Shown here: positions 9,801 to 16,598 of the stretch, in pieces
Layout of the letters: each line of letters begins with the position of its first letter
How positions within the stretch are numbered: position 1 is the stretch's first letter
Source of the DNA: Pseudomonas shirazensis
Lineage (GTDB): Bacteria; Pseudomonadota; Gammaproteobacteria; Pseudomonadales; Pseudomonadaceae
Reading direction: 5' to 3'
Assembly (NCBI RefSeq): GCF_014268785.2
Contig: NZ_JABWRD020000005.1
Coordinates: 62,001 to 126,000, forward strand
Length of the DNA stretch: 64,000 nucleotides
Notes under the pieces: generated by a model
The model's input: only the letters and a program-made list of their open reading frames with translations
The model's database searches: none
Told to the model about the DNA's origin: nothing
Made by a program: the position numbers and the translations under genes

Positions 9801-11127
9801 TGAACAGGTGGTTCAAGGCCCCTTCGCGGTCACCCATGCGCCAGTCTTCGTATCCTTCGTACACTTCGCCTACAATCTGTACCGCGTTCGCCACCATCAG
9901 CACTGCGCCAAGCACCGGCACGAAGAAGCCGGCCAAATTGAGCACATTCAAACCCAGCTCCATGTAGCCCTGCATGCGCGCCTCCCGGTCCTCGTCGTCT
10001 TCGACATTGGTGGGCACGGCGAGTACCTGAGCGTCGTCCATGATCTTGGCGAGATATTGCCTGCGCAGGTGTTCAAACGGCGAGTCGGTGATCGGGGCCG
10101 AACGGGCATCGAGCTCCACTGAGGCTGCGCGCGCCTCTGAAACCCGCTCGTTCAGTACCCGATAGAAATTGATGCGCTCACGCTCGCTTACAAAGCGTGC
10201 AAAAAAACGTCGGTACGCCGGTTCACGGAAACGCTCGCCAAGATGCCGGTTCAGCGCTGCCCAACTGGCATGACGGGAAACAGGCACCTGAGGGTCGTCA
10301 GGTATCCAGAGAACCACCGACTCCACTGCCTCGTTGAGGGAAGGGCGCACTTCCAGCGCCAGCACCCCTTGCACCGGTCGACCCAGCAGGTACAACTGAC
10401 GAGGCACAACCGTGCCCACCACCGACGGAACCACCGGCTTTTCGCTCACCTGCGGCAACAACAAGAAATAGGTGCGCTCGTCAATATCGCCTTTGAACGC
10501 AGCGATCCGCATAGCCACTTCGAAATTGGCCCTGAAATTGGCTTCGAACAGCCCGTGCAAACGGGAGGTCGCCTGGCCCGGCTCATCCTCCGGGCCGTCT
10601 TCAGGCTGTAGATGGCGCGCCAGCAACGCCTGGTACTTGCCACCTACATCAATCTCGCGACACGCGGAGGCGAAGGCCGGAAAGCTCATCGGCAAGCGAG
10701 CGCCCTTGCAGTCGACCAGTTCTCCCTTGAACTGCAGCCTAGGGCGCGTTTCCACCCGGTGATAGTTATGCAGCGCCGCTTCCAGCAATGACCGCTTGGA
10801 ACGACGAATGTAGGTGGAATGCGGCAGTGCCGGGGATAAGGTAGGCACCACCAGCCGCTGCGAGACGCGCACCTTGCTACCAGTCACGTCCGGGTTGCTG
10901 ATACCGCTCGCGCGCAGTTTCGGCTTGAGCAAGTCTTTCGCAAAGGTATGCAAGGAGGGGATGGCTTTCAGGACCGGATCAAGCCGTGAATGGCACAAGG
11001 CCTGGCGGCTCAAGGCATGGCGAAGGGCATCGAGCCTTTCCGGTTGCGTGTGGTCCACCAGCCATCTAGGCAGGCATTGGGCGATGAGGGTATCAATGGA
11101 GTCGCTCTGGGGCTGATCAGTGGGCAT
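6820..11127 (-). CDS. Large LRR protein with NEL-type E3 ubiquitin ligase domain and toxin-like N-terminus
   Basis: About 1435 residues. N-terminal region (about 1-550) resembles the dermonecrotic-toxin-like DUF6543 architecture of Pseudomonas. It contains hydrophobic stretches near 390-415 (LNLAGFFVPVLGAVLMV) and 445-460 (VVVGVLIAGG) that could insert in membranes. At about 970-1120 are several leucine-rich repeats, e.g. LVELDLSGNRLAAIP and LRYLNLRRNRV. The C-terminal ~300 residues match the NEL (IpaH/SspH) E3 ligase fold: 'SCEDRLLLLLEQMEL' holds Cys1236 in the catalytic C-x-D motif. Known NEL enzymes transfer ubiquitin in host cells after type III secretion. No signal peptide, chaperone or secretion gene is nearby. 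The ATG at 11127 has GAGG upstream; a GTG at 11154 is less likely. Domain calls are by eye. Confidence 0.82.
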   Translation of the reverse strand: MPTDQPQSDSIDTLIAQCLPRWLVDHTQPERLDALRHALSRQALCHSRLDPVLKAIPSLHTFAKDLLKPKLRASGISNPDVTGSKVRVSQRLVVPTLSPALPHSTYIRRSKRSLLEAALHNYHRVETRPRLQFKGELVDCKGARLPMSFPAFASACREIDVGGKYQALLARHLQPEDGPEDEPGQATSRLHGLFEANFRANFEVAMRIAAFKGDIDERTYFLLLPQVSEKPVVPSVVGTVVPRQLYLLGRPVQGVLALEVRPSLNEAVESVVLWIPDDPQVPVSRHASWAALNRHLGERFREPAYRRFFARFVSERERINFYRVLNERVSEARAASVELDARSAPITDSPFEHLRRQYLAKIMDDAQVLAVPTNVEDDEDREARMQGYMELGLNVLNLAGFFVPVLGAVLMVANAVQIVGEVYEGYEDWRMGDREGALNHLFNVAENVVVGVLIAGGSKLAVRAVERLAFVDDLAPAYTSTGKVKLMATDLPGYDAQPVRRVGAQEWLWHVDEGRYRVVDNPQDGRSRIMHPRRRSAYRPVIEENGGGGWRHELEAPQHWAGRANLVRRLSTPLAELPEATCDYLLQVTGLTEAQIRRLHVEHMGPPARLLDALELHQAHEQHPDFGAPRLAQHVAARQVRPKGIERLLQRTFPSLSIRCTREVLQQCSGAQLDTLSDAQRIPLAVAERARWSLRESRLDRACAGLRLPRCVNPDTERLALGLLRRQVAWPETLRIEVREGSQSGRHLASIGTEEAPDVRCIVRRSDGYRYAGHSTSGSYLAAVLAALDETQTVDLGDAGVSPDALGTLLIEAAATDRRQAAELCGMARLGAGLRPPTRLGDGRVGYPLSGRGESSRRTMRRGINQVFPTLTDDQLQAYLLDLTERRVGLWEHYGQLMDQLSSLRRGLRHWRRDASNPLDALRRRRVAAAIRRSWRRKITDERGDYALLIDGERIGSLPDLPQGVSFDHVRRLILTDMGLTEIDGEFLRRFPNLVELDLSGNRLAAIPHGIEQMPHLRYLNLRRNRVVMDEGGELRLAGASALRRIDLSHNPLGRAPVLTRLGHLREVNLRSVGLEALPERVSFRAFVDLRNNNIRELRREVQQLRLQVEQLSLHDNPLNATDEALLDEARGLSPGQWGAASARHRAVDSNLFNRWAGSAADSAERDRQQATWTALLEEPQSQGLFRFLADFAHTEDFEQHSGHYRSRIWRILETCEQHEQLRQQIFLEASGPRSCEDRLLLLLEQMELGVLVQRAVEDAHGYRIEARLLGLGRGLSRLDEVDRLATLHVQRMRAEHAPHVDEIEVRLFYRQRLTHPLGLPIEIDEMHYPGFANITTSDLLRAQDIVLSNESVETLIQSLAQRPFWEQYAREFHAQRFEELVQPLHQRMEALQAQVDEQVIDESEFLQRCKALRTDYDRSERALLVRLAREAYER

Positions 11128-11223
11128 GGGCGAGCCTCGGCTGGCAAAGCGCACAGCACACCAAGTGAACGCCCCTGTCGTGCATTACATAGTTATCGCA
11201 TCGGCTGTATGCCAGCGCCTCGC

Positions 11224-11270
11224 GTTCGGATAACCGAACACAAAACCGTGCATCGTTCGGCAGGTCGAAC
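11224..11270. promoter_or_regulatory. Tandem AauR-type activator sites
   Basis: GTTCGGATAACCGAAC (11224-11239) is a perfect inverted repeat matching the TTCGG-N4-CCGAA site described for AauR in P. putida. A second copy, GTTCGGCAGGTCGAAC (11255-11270), differs by one base in the right arm. The centres are 31 bp apart, about three helical turns. Both lie 65-115 bp upstream of the sigma-54 promoter, as expected for enhancer sites. Confidence 0.8.
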
Positions 11271-11334
11271 ATCTGCGGAACTTTCAAACAGTCAAACTCA
11301 CGCAATGATAAGTCGTTAAGGTCGACAGCATGGC

Positions 11335-11351
11335 TTGGCACGAGTCATGCT
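11335..11351 (+). promoter_or_regulatory. Sigma-54 (-24/-12) promoter of gltI
   Basis: TTGGCAC-N5-ATGCT places GG (11337-11338) and GC (11349-11350) exactly 10 bases apart, the defining spacing of RpoN promoters. It is about 100 bp before the gltI start and downstream of two AauR-like boxes. The AauR-type activator encoded at 16599 has a sigma-54 interaction domain. Confidence 0.75.
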
Positions 11352-11451
11352 CTACACTTGGAAGCCGAATGCACCGCTTCATGCTGTATTCGTTGAACGA
11401 AGAGTCCGCCAACGGCTCCATAAAAAAAACAAACATGTCGAGGAAAATTTG

Positions 11452-12366
11452 ATGCGTATCGTTCGTCAATTGCTGGGCGCCGCCATCGCGGCTGCTGTTA
11501 TCGCTTCGCCGGCCATGGCTGCAGAGCTGACCGGCACCCTGAAGAAGATCAATGACTCGGGCACCATCACCCTGGGCCACCGCGACGGTTCCATTCCGTT
11601 TTCCTACATTGCCGATGCCTCGGGCAAACCGGTCGGCTACTCCCACGACATTCAACTGGCCATCGTCGAGCACCTGAAAAAAGAGCTCAACAAGCCGGAT
11701 CTGAAAGCCAGGTACAACCTGGTTACTTCCCAGACCCGTATCCCGCTGGTGCAGAACGGCACCGTTGACGTCGAGTGTGGTTCCACCACCAACAACGTCG
11801 AGCGCCAGCAGCAGGTCGATTTCTCGGTAGGCATCTTCGAAGTGGGTACTCGCCTGCTGTCGAAAAAGGATTCTTCCTACAAGGATTTCGCTGACCTGAA
11901 AGGCAAGAACGTGGTGACCACCGCCGGTACCACGTCCGAGCGCATCCTCAAGGCCATGAACGCCGACAAGCAGATGGGCATGAACGTGATTTCCGCCAAG
12001 GACCACGGCGAAGCCTTCCAGATGCTCGAATCCGGCCGTGCAGTCGCCTTCATGATGGATGACGCCCTGCTCGCCGGTGAAATGGCCAAGGCCAAGAATC
12101 CAAACCTCTGGGCCGTGACCGGCACCCCGCAATCCTATGAAATCTACGGCTGCATGGTGCGCAAGGGTGATGCACCGTTCAAGAAAGCCGTCGATGACGC
12201 GATCGTTGCGCTGTACAAGTCGGGCGAGATCAACAAGATCTACGACAAATGGTTCACCCAGCCAGTCCCACCAAAAGGCCTGAACCTGAACTTCCCGATG
12301 AGCGATGAGCTGAAAGAGCTGATTGCCAATCCTACCGATAAAGCGGCAGACGAAAAGAAGTCCTGA
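11452..12366 (+). CDS. gltI: Glutamate/aspartate ABC transporter periplasmic binding protein (AatJ-like)
   Basis: Periplasmic receptor delivering glutamate/aspartate (and probably glutamine/asparagine) to GltJK. The 304-residue precursor has a classic signal peptide ending AMA (cleavage near residue 23). It continues into an SBP family 3 domain with 'ITLGHRDGSIPFSY', 'TVDVECGSTTNNVER' and 'YDKWF'. The ATG at 11452 has GAGGAA at 11440-11445; longer in-frame extensions would hide the signal peptide. First gene of gltIJKL and controlled by the sigma-54 promoter upstream. The P. putida equivalent is called aatJ. Confidence 0.94.
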   Translation: MRIVRQLLGAAIAAAVIASPAMAAELTGTLKKINDSGTITLGHRDGSIPFSYIADASGKPVGYSHDIQLAIVEHLKKELNKPDLKARYNLVTSQTRIPLVQNGTVDVECGSTTNNVERQQQVDFSVGIFEVGTRLLSKKDSSYKDFADLKGKNVVTTAGTTSERILKAMNADKQMGMNVISAKDHGEAFQMLESGRAVAFMMDDALLAGEMAKAKNPNLWAVTGTPQSYEIYGCMVRKGDAPFKKAVDDAIVALYKSGEINKIYDKWFTQPVPPKGLNLNFPMSDELKELIANPTDKAADEKKS

Positions 12367-12394
12367 CCCGCAGCTAGTTAGTGTCTAACCTTTC

Positions 12395-12420
12395 ATCCGA
12401 GGGCGCTCGCGCCCTTGGAT
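12395..12420 (+). other. Intercistronic hairpin gltI-gltJ
   Basis: GGGCG-CTCG-CGCCC (12401-12414) is flanked by the pairing outer arms ATCC (12395-12398) and GGAT (12417-12420). Its position after the binding-protein gene and before the permeases suggests partial termination or mRNA stabilisation, giving more binding protein than permease, a common design in amino-acid ABC operons. Confidence 0.5.
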
Positions 12421-12463
12421 GTTCGAAGGTGCCCGTGAAACAACGATCCGAGGGGAAATCCCG

Positions 12464-13210
12464 ATGAATTACAACTGGGACTGGGGCGTGTTCTTCAAGT
12501 CCACTGGCGTCGGCAGCGAAACTTACCTGGACTGGTACATCACCGGCCTGGGCTGGACCATCGCCATTGCCATCTGCGCCTGGATCATTGCCTTGCTGCT
12601 GGGCTCGCTGCTCGGCGTCATGCGCACCGTACCGAACAGGCTGGTATCAGGGATCGCTACCGCCTACGTCGAATTGTTCCGCAACGTGCCGCTGCTGGTG
12701 CAGCTGTTCATCTGGTACTTCCTGATCCCCGACCTGTTGCCCGAAGGCTTGCAGGAATGGTTCAAGCAGGACCTCAACCCGACTACCTCGGCATTGATCA
12801 GTGTGGTCATCTGCCTGGGCCTGTTCACCGCAGCGCGAGTCTGCGAACAGGTGCGAACCGGTATCCAGGCATTGCCACGCGGGCAGGAATCTGCCGCTCG
12901 GGCAATGGGCTTCAGCCTGGCCCAGATCTATCGCAACGTACTGCTGCCGCAAGCGTACCGGATCATCATTCCGCCGCTTACCTCGGAATTTCTCAACGTC
13001 TTCAAGAACTCCTCGGTCGCCTCGTTGATCGGCCTGATGGAGCTGTTGGCGCAAACCAAACAGACCGCTGAATTCTCGGCCAACCTGTTTGAGGCCTTCA
13101 CCCTGGCCACCTTGATCTACTTCACCCTGAACATGGGCCTGATGCTGCTGATGCGCATGGTCGAGAAGAAAGTGGCCGTACCTGGCCTGATTTCCGTAGG
13201 AGGCAAGTGA
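12464..13210 (+). CDS. gltJ: Glutamate/aspartate ABC transporter permease GltJ
   Basis: One of two inner-membrane permease subunits of the acidic amino-acid importer. 248 residues with several hydrophobic helices and the HEAT-type BPD_transp_1 fold. The cytoplasmic EAA-like loop reads 'QESAARAMGFSLAQIYRNVLLPQA', where the ATPase docks. 'TAYVELFRNVPLLVQLF' is the N-terminal signature of polar amino-acid permeases. The ATG at 12464 follows AGGGGA; the upstream in-frame ATG at 12419 overlaps the hairpin and has no ribosome site. Its stop overlaps the gltK start (TGATG). Confidence 0.93.
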   Translation: MNYNWDWGVFFKSTGVGSETYLDWYITGLGWTIAIAICAWIIALLLGSLLGVMRTVPNRLVSGIATAYVELFRNVPLLVQLFIWYFLIPDLLPEGLQEWFKQDLNPTTSALISVVICLGLFTAARVCEQVRTGIQALPRGQESAARAMGFSLAQIYRNVLLPQAYRIIIPPLTSEFLNVFKNSSVASLIGLMELLAQTKQTAEFSANLFEAFTLATLIYFTLNMGLMLLMRMVEKKVAVPGLISVGGK

Positions 13211-13881
13211 TGGAACTGGACTTCTCGGACATCATCCCCGCGCTGCCGGGCCTGTGGAACGGCATGCTGATGACCCTGCAATTGATGGTCATGGGTGTGG
13301 TCGGCGGTATTGCCCTGGGCACCGTGCTGGCGCTGATGCGGTTGTCTTCGAGCAAGCTGATGGCAAACATTGCCGGCGCCTACGTCAACTACTTCCGCTC
13401 GATCCCGCTGCTGCTGGTGATCACCTGGTTCTACCTGGCAGTGCCGTTCGTGCTGCGCTGGATCACCGGCGAAGACACACCAATCGGTGCGTTCACCTCG
13501 TGCGTCGTGGCCTTCATGATGTTCGAAGCGGCGTACTTCTGCGAAATCGTCCGCGCCGGTGTGCAGTCGATTGCCAAAGGCCAGATGGGTGCTGCCCAGG
13601 CGCTGGGCATGACCTATGGCCAGACCATGCGCCTGATCATCCTGCCGCAGGCGTTTCGCAAGATGACCCCACTGCTGCTGCAGCAGAGCATCATCCTGTT
13701 CCAGGACACTTCGCTGGTGTACACCGTGGGCCTGGTCGACTTCCTCAACTCGGCCCGTGCCAGTGGCGACATTGTCGGCCGCGCGAATGAATTCCTGCTC
13801 TTCGCCGGTCTCGTCTACTTCATTATCAGCTTCTCCGCTTCATGGCTGGTCAAGCGCCTGCAAAAAAGGATCACCGTATGA
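13210..13881 (+). CDS. gltK: Glutamate/aspartate ABC transporter permease GltK
   Basis: Second permease subunit, 223 residues, with the same family features: 'GAYVNYFRSIPLLLVITWFYL' in the N-terminal half (transport signature) and the EAA loop 'KGQMGAAQALGMTYGQTMRLIILPQAF'-type segment at about residues 120-145. The ATG at 13210 overlaps the gltJ stop and has AGGAGG at 13198-13203. It ends ATGA-overlapping gltL, so the three genes are translationally coupled. It presumably forms a heterodimer with GltJ in the inner membrane. Confidence 0.93.
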   Translation: MELDFSDIIPALPGLWNGMLMTLQLMVMGVVGGIALGTVLALMRLSSSKLMANIAGAYVNYFRSIPLLLVITWFYLAVPFVLRWITGEDTPIGAFTSCVVAFMMFEAAYFCEIVRAGVQSIAKGQMGAAQALGMTYGQTMRLIILPQAFRKMTPLLLQQSIILFQDTSLVYTVGLVDFLNSARASGDIVGRANEFLLFAGLVYFIISFSASWLVKRLQKRITV

Positions 13882-14612
13882 TTTCCATCAAGAACGTCAA
13901 CAAGTGGTACGGCGACTTCCAGGTGCTCACCGACTGCACCACCGATGTCAAAAAGGGTGAAGTGGTCGTGGTCTGCGGGCCTTCCGGTTCGGGCAAGTCG
14001 ACCCTGATCAAGTGCGTCAATGCGCTGGAGCCTTTCCAGAAGGGCGACATCGTCGTTGATGGCACCTCGATCTCTGACCCGAAGACCAACCTGCCCAAGC
14101 TGCGCTCGCGGGTCGGCATGGTGTTCCAGCACTTCGAGCTGTTCCCGCACCTGACCATTACCGAGAACCTGACCATCGCGCAGATCAAGGTGCTTGGCCG
14201 GAGCAAGGAAGAAGCAACCAAGAAAGGCCTGGCCCTGCTTGAGCGCGTTGGCCTGTCAGCCCACGCCCACAAGCACCCTGGCCAGCTATCCGGCGGTCAG
14301 CAGCAACGTGTGGCGATTGCCCGCGCCCTGTCGATGGACCCGATCGTCATGCTGTTCGACGAACCAACCTCGGCACTTGACCCGGAAATGGTCAGCGAAG
14401 TGCTCGACGTAATGGTCCAGCTTGCCCACGAAGGCATGACCATGATGTGCGTGACCCACGAGATGGGCTTTGCTCGCAAAGTGGCTGATCGGGTGATCTT
14501 CATGGACAAGGGCAACATCGTCGAAGACTGCACCAAAGATGAATTCTTCGGTGATCAGACTGCCCGCGACCAGCGCACTCAGCACTTCCTCAGCAAAATC
14601 CTGCAACACTAA
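13878..14612 (+). CDS. gltL: Glutamate/aspartate ABC transporter ATP-binding protein
   Basis: ATPase subunit that powers GltJK. 244 residues with Walker A 'GPSGSGKST', Q-loop 'VFQHFELFPH', signature 'LSGGQQQR', Walker B 'IVMLFDEPTSALDPE' and H-loop 'CVTHEMGFA'. The sequence belongs to the polar amino-acid (HisP/GlnQ) ATPase group. The start overlaps the gltK stop (ATGA) with AAGGA upstream. Fourth gene of the operon; the regulator genes aauS-aauR follow after 68 bp. Confidence 0.95.
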   Translation: MISIKNVNKWYGDFQVLTDCTTDVKKGEVVVVCGPSGSGKSTLIKCVNALEPFQKGDIVVDGTSISDPKTNLPKLRSRVGMVFQHFELFPHLTITENLTIAQIKVLGRSKEEATKKGLALLERVGLSAHAHKHPGQLSGGQQQRVAIARALSMDPIVMLFDEPTSALDPEMVSEVLDVMVQLAHEGMTMMCVTHEMGFARKVADRVIFMDKGNIVEDCTKDEFFGDQTARDQRTQHFLSKILQH

Positions 14613-14680
14613 GCCGGCCGCAGCGCCCCTGGTTCGGTCCGATCCGGGCTGGGGGTGCTGGTCGTGACAAGGCTACTGTG

Positions 14681-16585
14681 ATGAAATGCGACCCCTCGCT
14701 CCTGCGCCCTGCCCTGCCTGCCGTGAAATCCCGTCTGATCCGCCAACTGCTGTTACCACCTCTGATCATCCTGCTGATGGTCGGCCTGGGCCTGATCGGC
14801 TATGTGCTCAGTGACAACAGCGGTATTCGTATCCTCAGCGAAAACGGCGAACGGCAACTCGAGCTGCACGCGCGCACAGTCGAGAGTGAAATCAGCAAGT
14901 ACACCTATCTGCCGAGCCTGCTTGAGCTGGAAGACAGCGTATCGCAACTGCTCAGCGAGCCTGAGGGCGGTGCGCGGCAGAGCGTCAACGAATACCTTGA
15001 AGGGCTCAACCGTCGTAGCCGCAGCCGGGCCATCTTCGTCCTCGATACCAGTGGCCGAGTCCAGGCGACCAGCAACTGGCGCGACGCTGATTCATTTCTG
15101 GGTGAAGACCTGTCTTTCCGTGCCTATTTCCAGGACGCGGTGCGGGGCGAGCCTGGGCGCTTCTACGGCATCGGCAGCACCACCGGCGAAGCCGGCTACT
15201 ACCTGGCTCACGGCCTGGAAGAGCACGGCAAGATCATCGGCGTGGCCGTGATCAAGGTCCGCCTGGACACCCTCGAAGAGCGCTGGCAGCGTGCCCGCCT
15301 CGAGGCTTTTGTCAGTGATGAAAACGGCATCATCATCCTTTCCAGCGACCCAGCGAGGCGGCTCAAGGCAGTCCGTGCACTGAGTCCGCAGACCAAGGAA
15401 CGCCTGGCGCGCAGCCTTCAATACTACTGGTGGCCACTGAACGAGCTGGAGCCGCTGGCCCGCGAAACCCTCGCCGATGGCGTCGAGAAACTGACCTTCC
15501 CGGCCAATAGCGAAACCGCCCAGGGCAAACTGCACGAGGTCACCTACCTGGCGCAGACCCGTCGCCTGGCTGATACGCCGTGGCACTTCACCCTGCTCAC
15601 GCCACTGCAGGACCTGCGCCGCGAGTCGATGATCCAGGGCGTGCTGGTCGCGGTGGCCTTCGCCTTGCTGACTATCCTTGGCATTGCCTGGAACGAACGG
15701 CGCAAGGTCATCGCCACGCGCCTGGCCGCACGTGAGGCGCTGGAAGAAGCCAACAGCCACCTTGAACGCAAGATTGCCGAGCGCACGGCGGACCTGCGCG
15801 CCAGCAACGAACGCCTCAAGGGCCAGATTCGCGAGCGCCGGCATGCCGAACAGACCCTGCGCCAGGCGCAGGACGAGCTGGTCCAGGCCGGCAAGCTGGC
15901 GGCCATCGGGCAGATGTCGACCAGCATCGCCCACGAGCTCAACCAACCGCTGGCAGCGCTGCGCACGCTGTCGGGCAATACCGTGCGTTTCCTTGAACGC
16001 GGCGCACTGGAAACTGCCAGTGCCAACCTGCAGACCATCAACGGCCTGATCGACCGCATGGGGCGGATCACCGCCAGCCTGCGCTCGTTCGCCCGCCGCG
16101 CCGATGACGGTGGCCAGGCTTCGCTGGCACAGGCCGTGGAGGCCAGCCTGCAGGTCTTGGCCAACCGGATTGCCGGCAGCCATGTGCAGCTGCACAATCT
16201 GTACGAGGATCAATTGCTGGCCATCGATCAGACCCGCCTCGAGCAGATTCTGGTCAACCTCATCGGCAACGCGCTGGACGCCATGGCCAGCCAGCCGCAG
16301 CCGCAGCTGTGGCTGGAAGGTGAACTCCAGGCCGACAAATACCGGTTGCTGGTGCGCGACAATGGTCACGGTATCGATGACGATACGCGCAAGCACCTGT
16401 TCGAGCCGTTTTTCACGACCAAACCGGGCGAACACGGCCTGGGCCTGGGTCTGACCTTGTCTGCAAGCCTCGCAGCTGCCGCCAAAGGTTCACTCAGCGT
16501 CGAGCACCCCGCCAGCGGCGGAACGGCGTTCGTCCTCGCCCTGCCGCTGGTCAACGCCCCCACAGAACCGCCACAGCAGCCATGA
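14681..16585 (+). CDS. aauS: Sensor histidine kinase AauS-like (DctB family)
   Basis: Membrane sensor kinase for acidic amino acids; probably phosphorylates the adjacent AauR. About 634 residues: first membrane helix about 23-45, a large periplasmic dCache-like sensor to about 310, and a second helix about 316-336 (GVLVAVAFALLTILGIA). A coiled-coil linker follows, then the H-box 'SIAHELNQPL' with His418 and the ATPase domain with 'NLIGNALDAM', 'DNGHGID' and 'GLGLGLTLS'. Start is ATG 14681 (AAGG upstream) or GTG 14678. Its position after gltIJKL matches the aau locus of P. putida, which supports the name. Confidence 0.88.
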   Translation: MKCDPSLLRPALPAVKSRLIRQLLLPPLIILLMVGLGLIGYVLSDNSGIRILSENGERQLELHARTVESEISKYTYLPSLLELEDSVSQLLSEPEGGARQSVNEYLEGLNRRSRSRAIFVLDTSGRVQATSNWRDADSFLGEDLSFRAYFQDAVRGEPGRFYGIGSTTGEAGYYLAHGLEEHGKIIGVAVIKVRLDTLEERWQRARLEAFVSDENGIIILSSDPARRLKAVRALSPQTKERLARSLQYYWWPLNELEPLARETLADGVEKLTFPANSETAQGKLHEVTYLAQTRRLADTPWHFTLLTPLQDLRRESMIQGVLVAVAFALLTILGIAWNERRKVIATRLAAREALEEANSHLERKIAERTADLRASNERLKGQIRERRHAEQTLRQAQDELVQAGKLAAIGQMSTSIAHELNQPLAALRTLSGNTVRFLERGALETASANLQTINGLIDRMGRITASLRSFARRADDGGQASLAQAVEASLQVLANRIAGSHVQLHNLYEDQLLAIDQTRLEQILVNLIGNALDAMASQPQPQLWLEGELQADKYRLLVRDNGHGIDDDTRKHLFEPFFTTKPGEHGLGLGLTLSASLAAAAKGSLSVEHPASGGTAFVLALPLVNAPTEPPQQP

Positions 16586-16598
16586 GCGAAGGGTCCCC

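Larger units (their letters stand above)
11128..11451. other. Divergent control region between NEL gene and gltI
   Basis: The 324-bp region has no plausible gene. It carries two AauR-like boxes (11224-11270) and a -24/-12 promoter (11335-11351), all oriented for gltI. No clear promoter, and no HrpL-type box, is visible for the NEL gene on the minus strand. Confidence 0.7.

Noticed and set aside
6904..10122. Plus-strand open frames within the NEL gene
   Set aside because: All are out-of-frame shadows; the minus-strand frame has clear LRR periodicity and the NEL motif.
14613..14680. Possible terminator between gltL and aauS
   Set aside because: CAGC/GCTG arms with GC-rich flanks can pair but imperfectly and without a T-run; not convincing.
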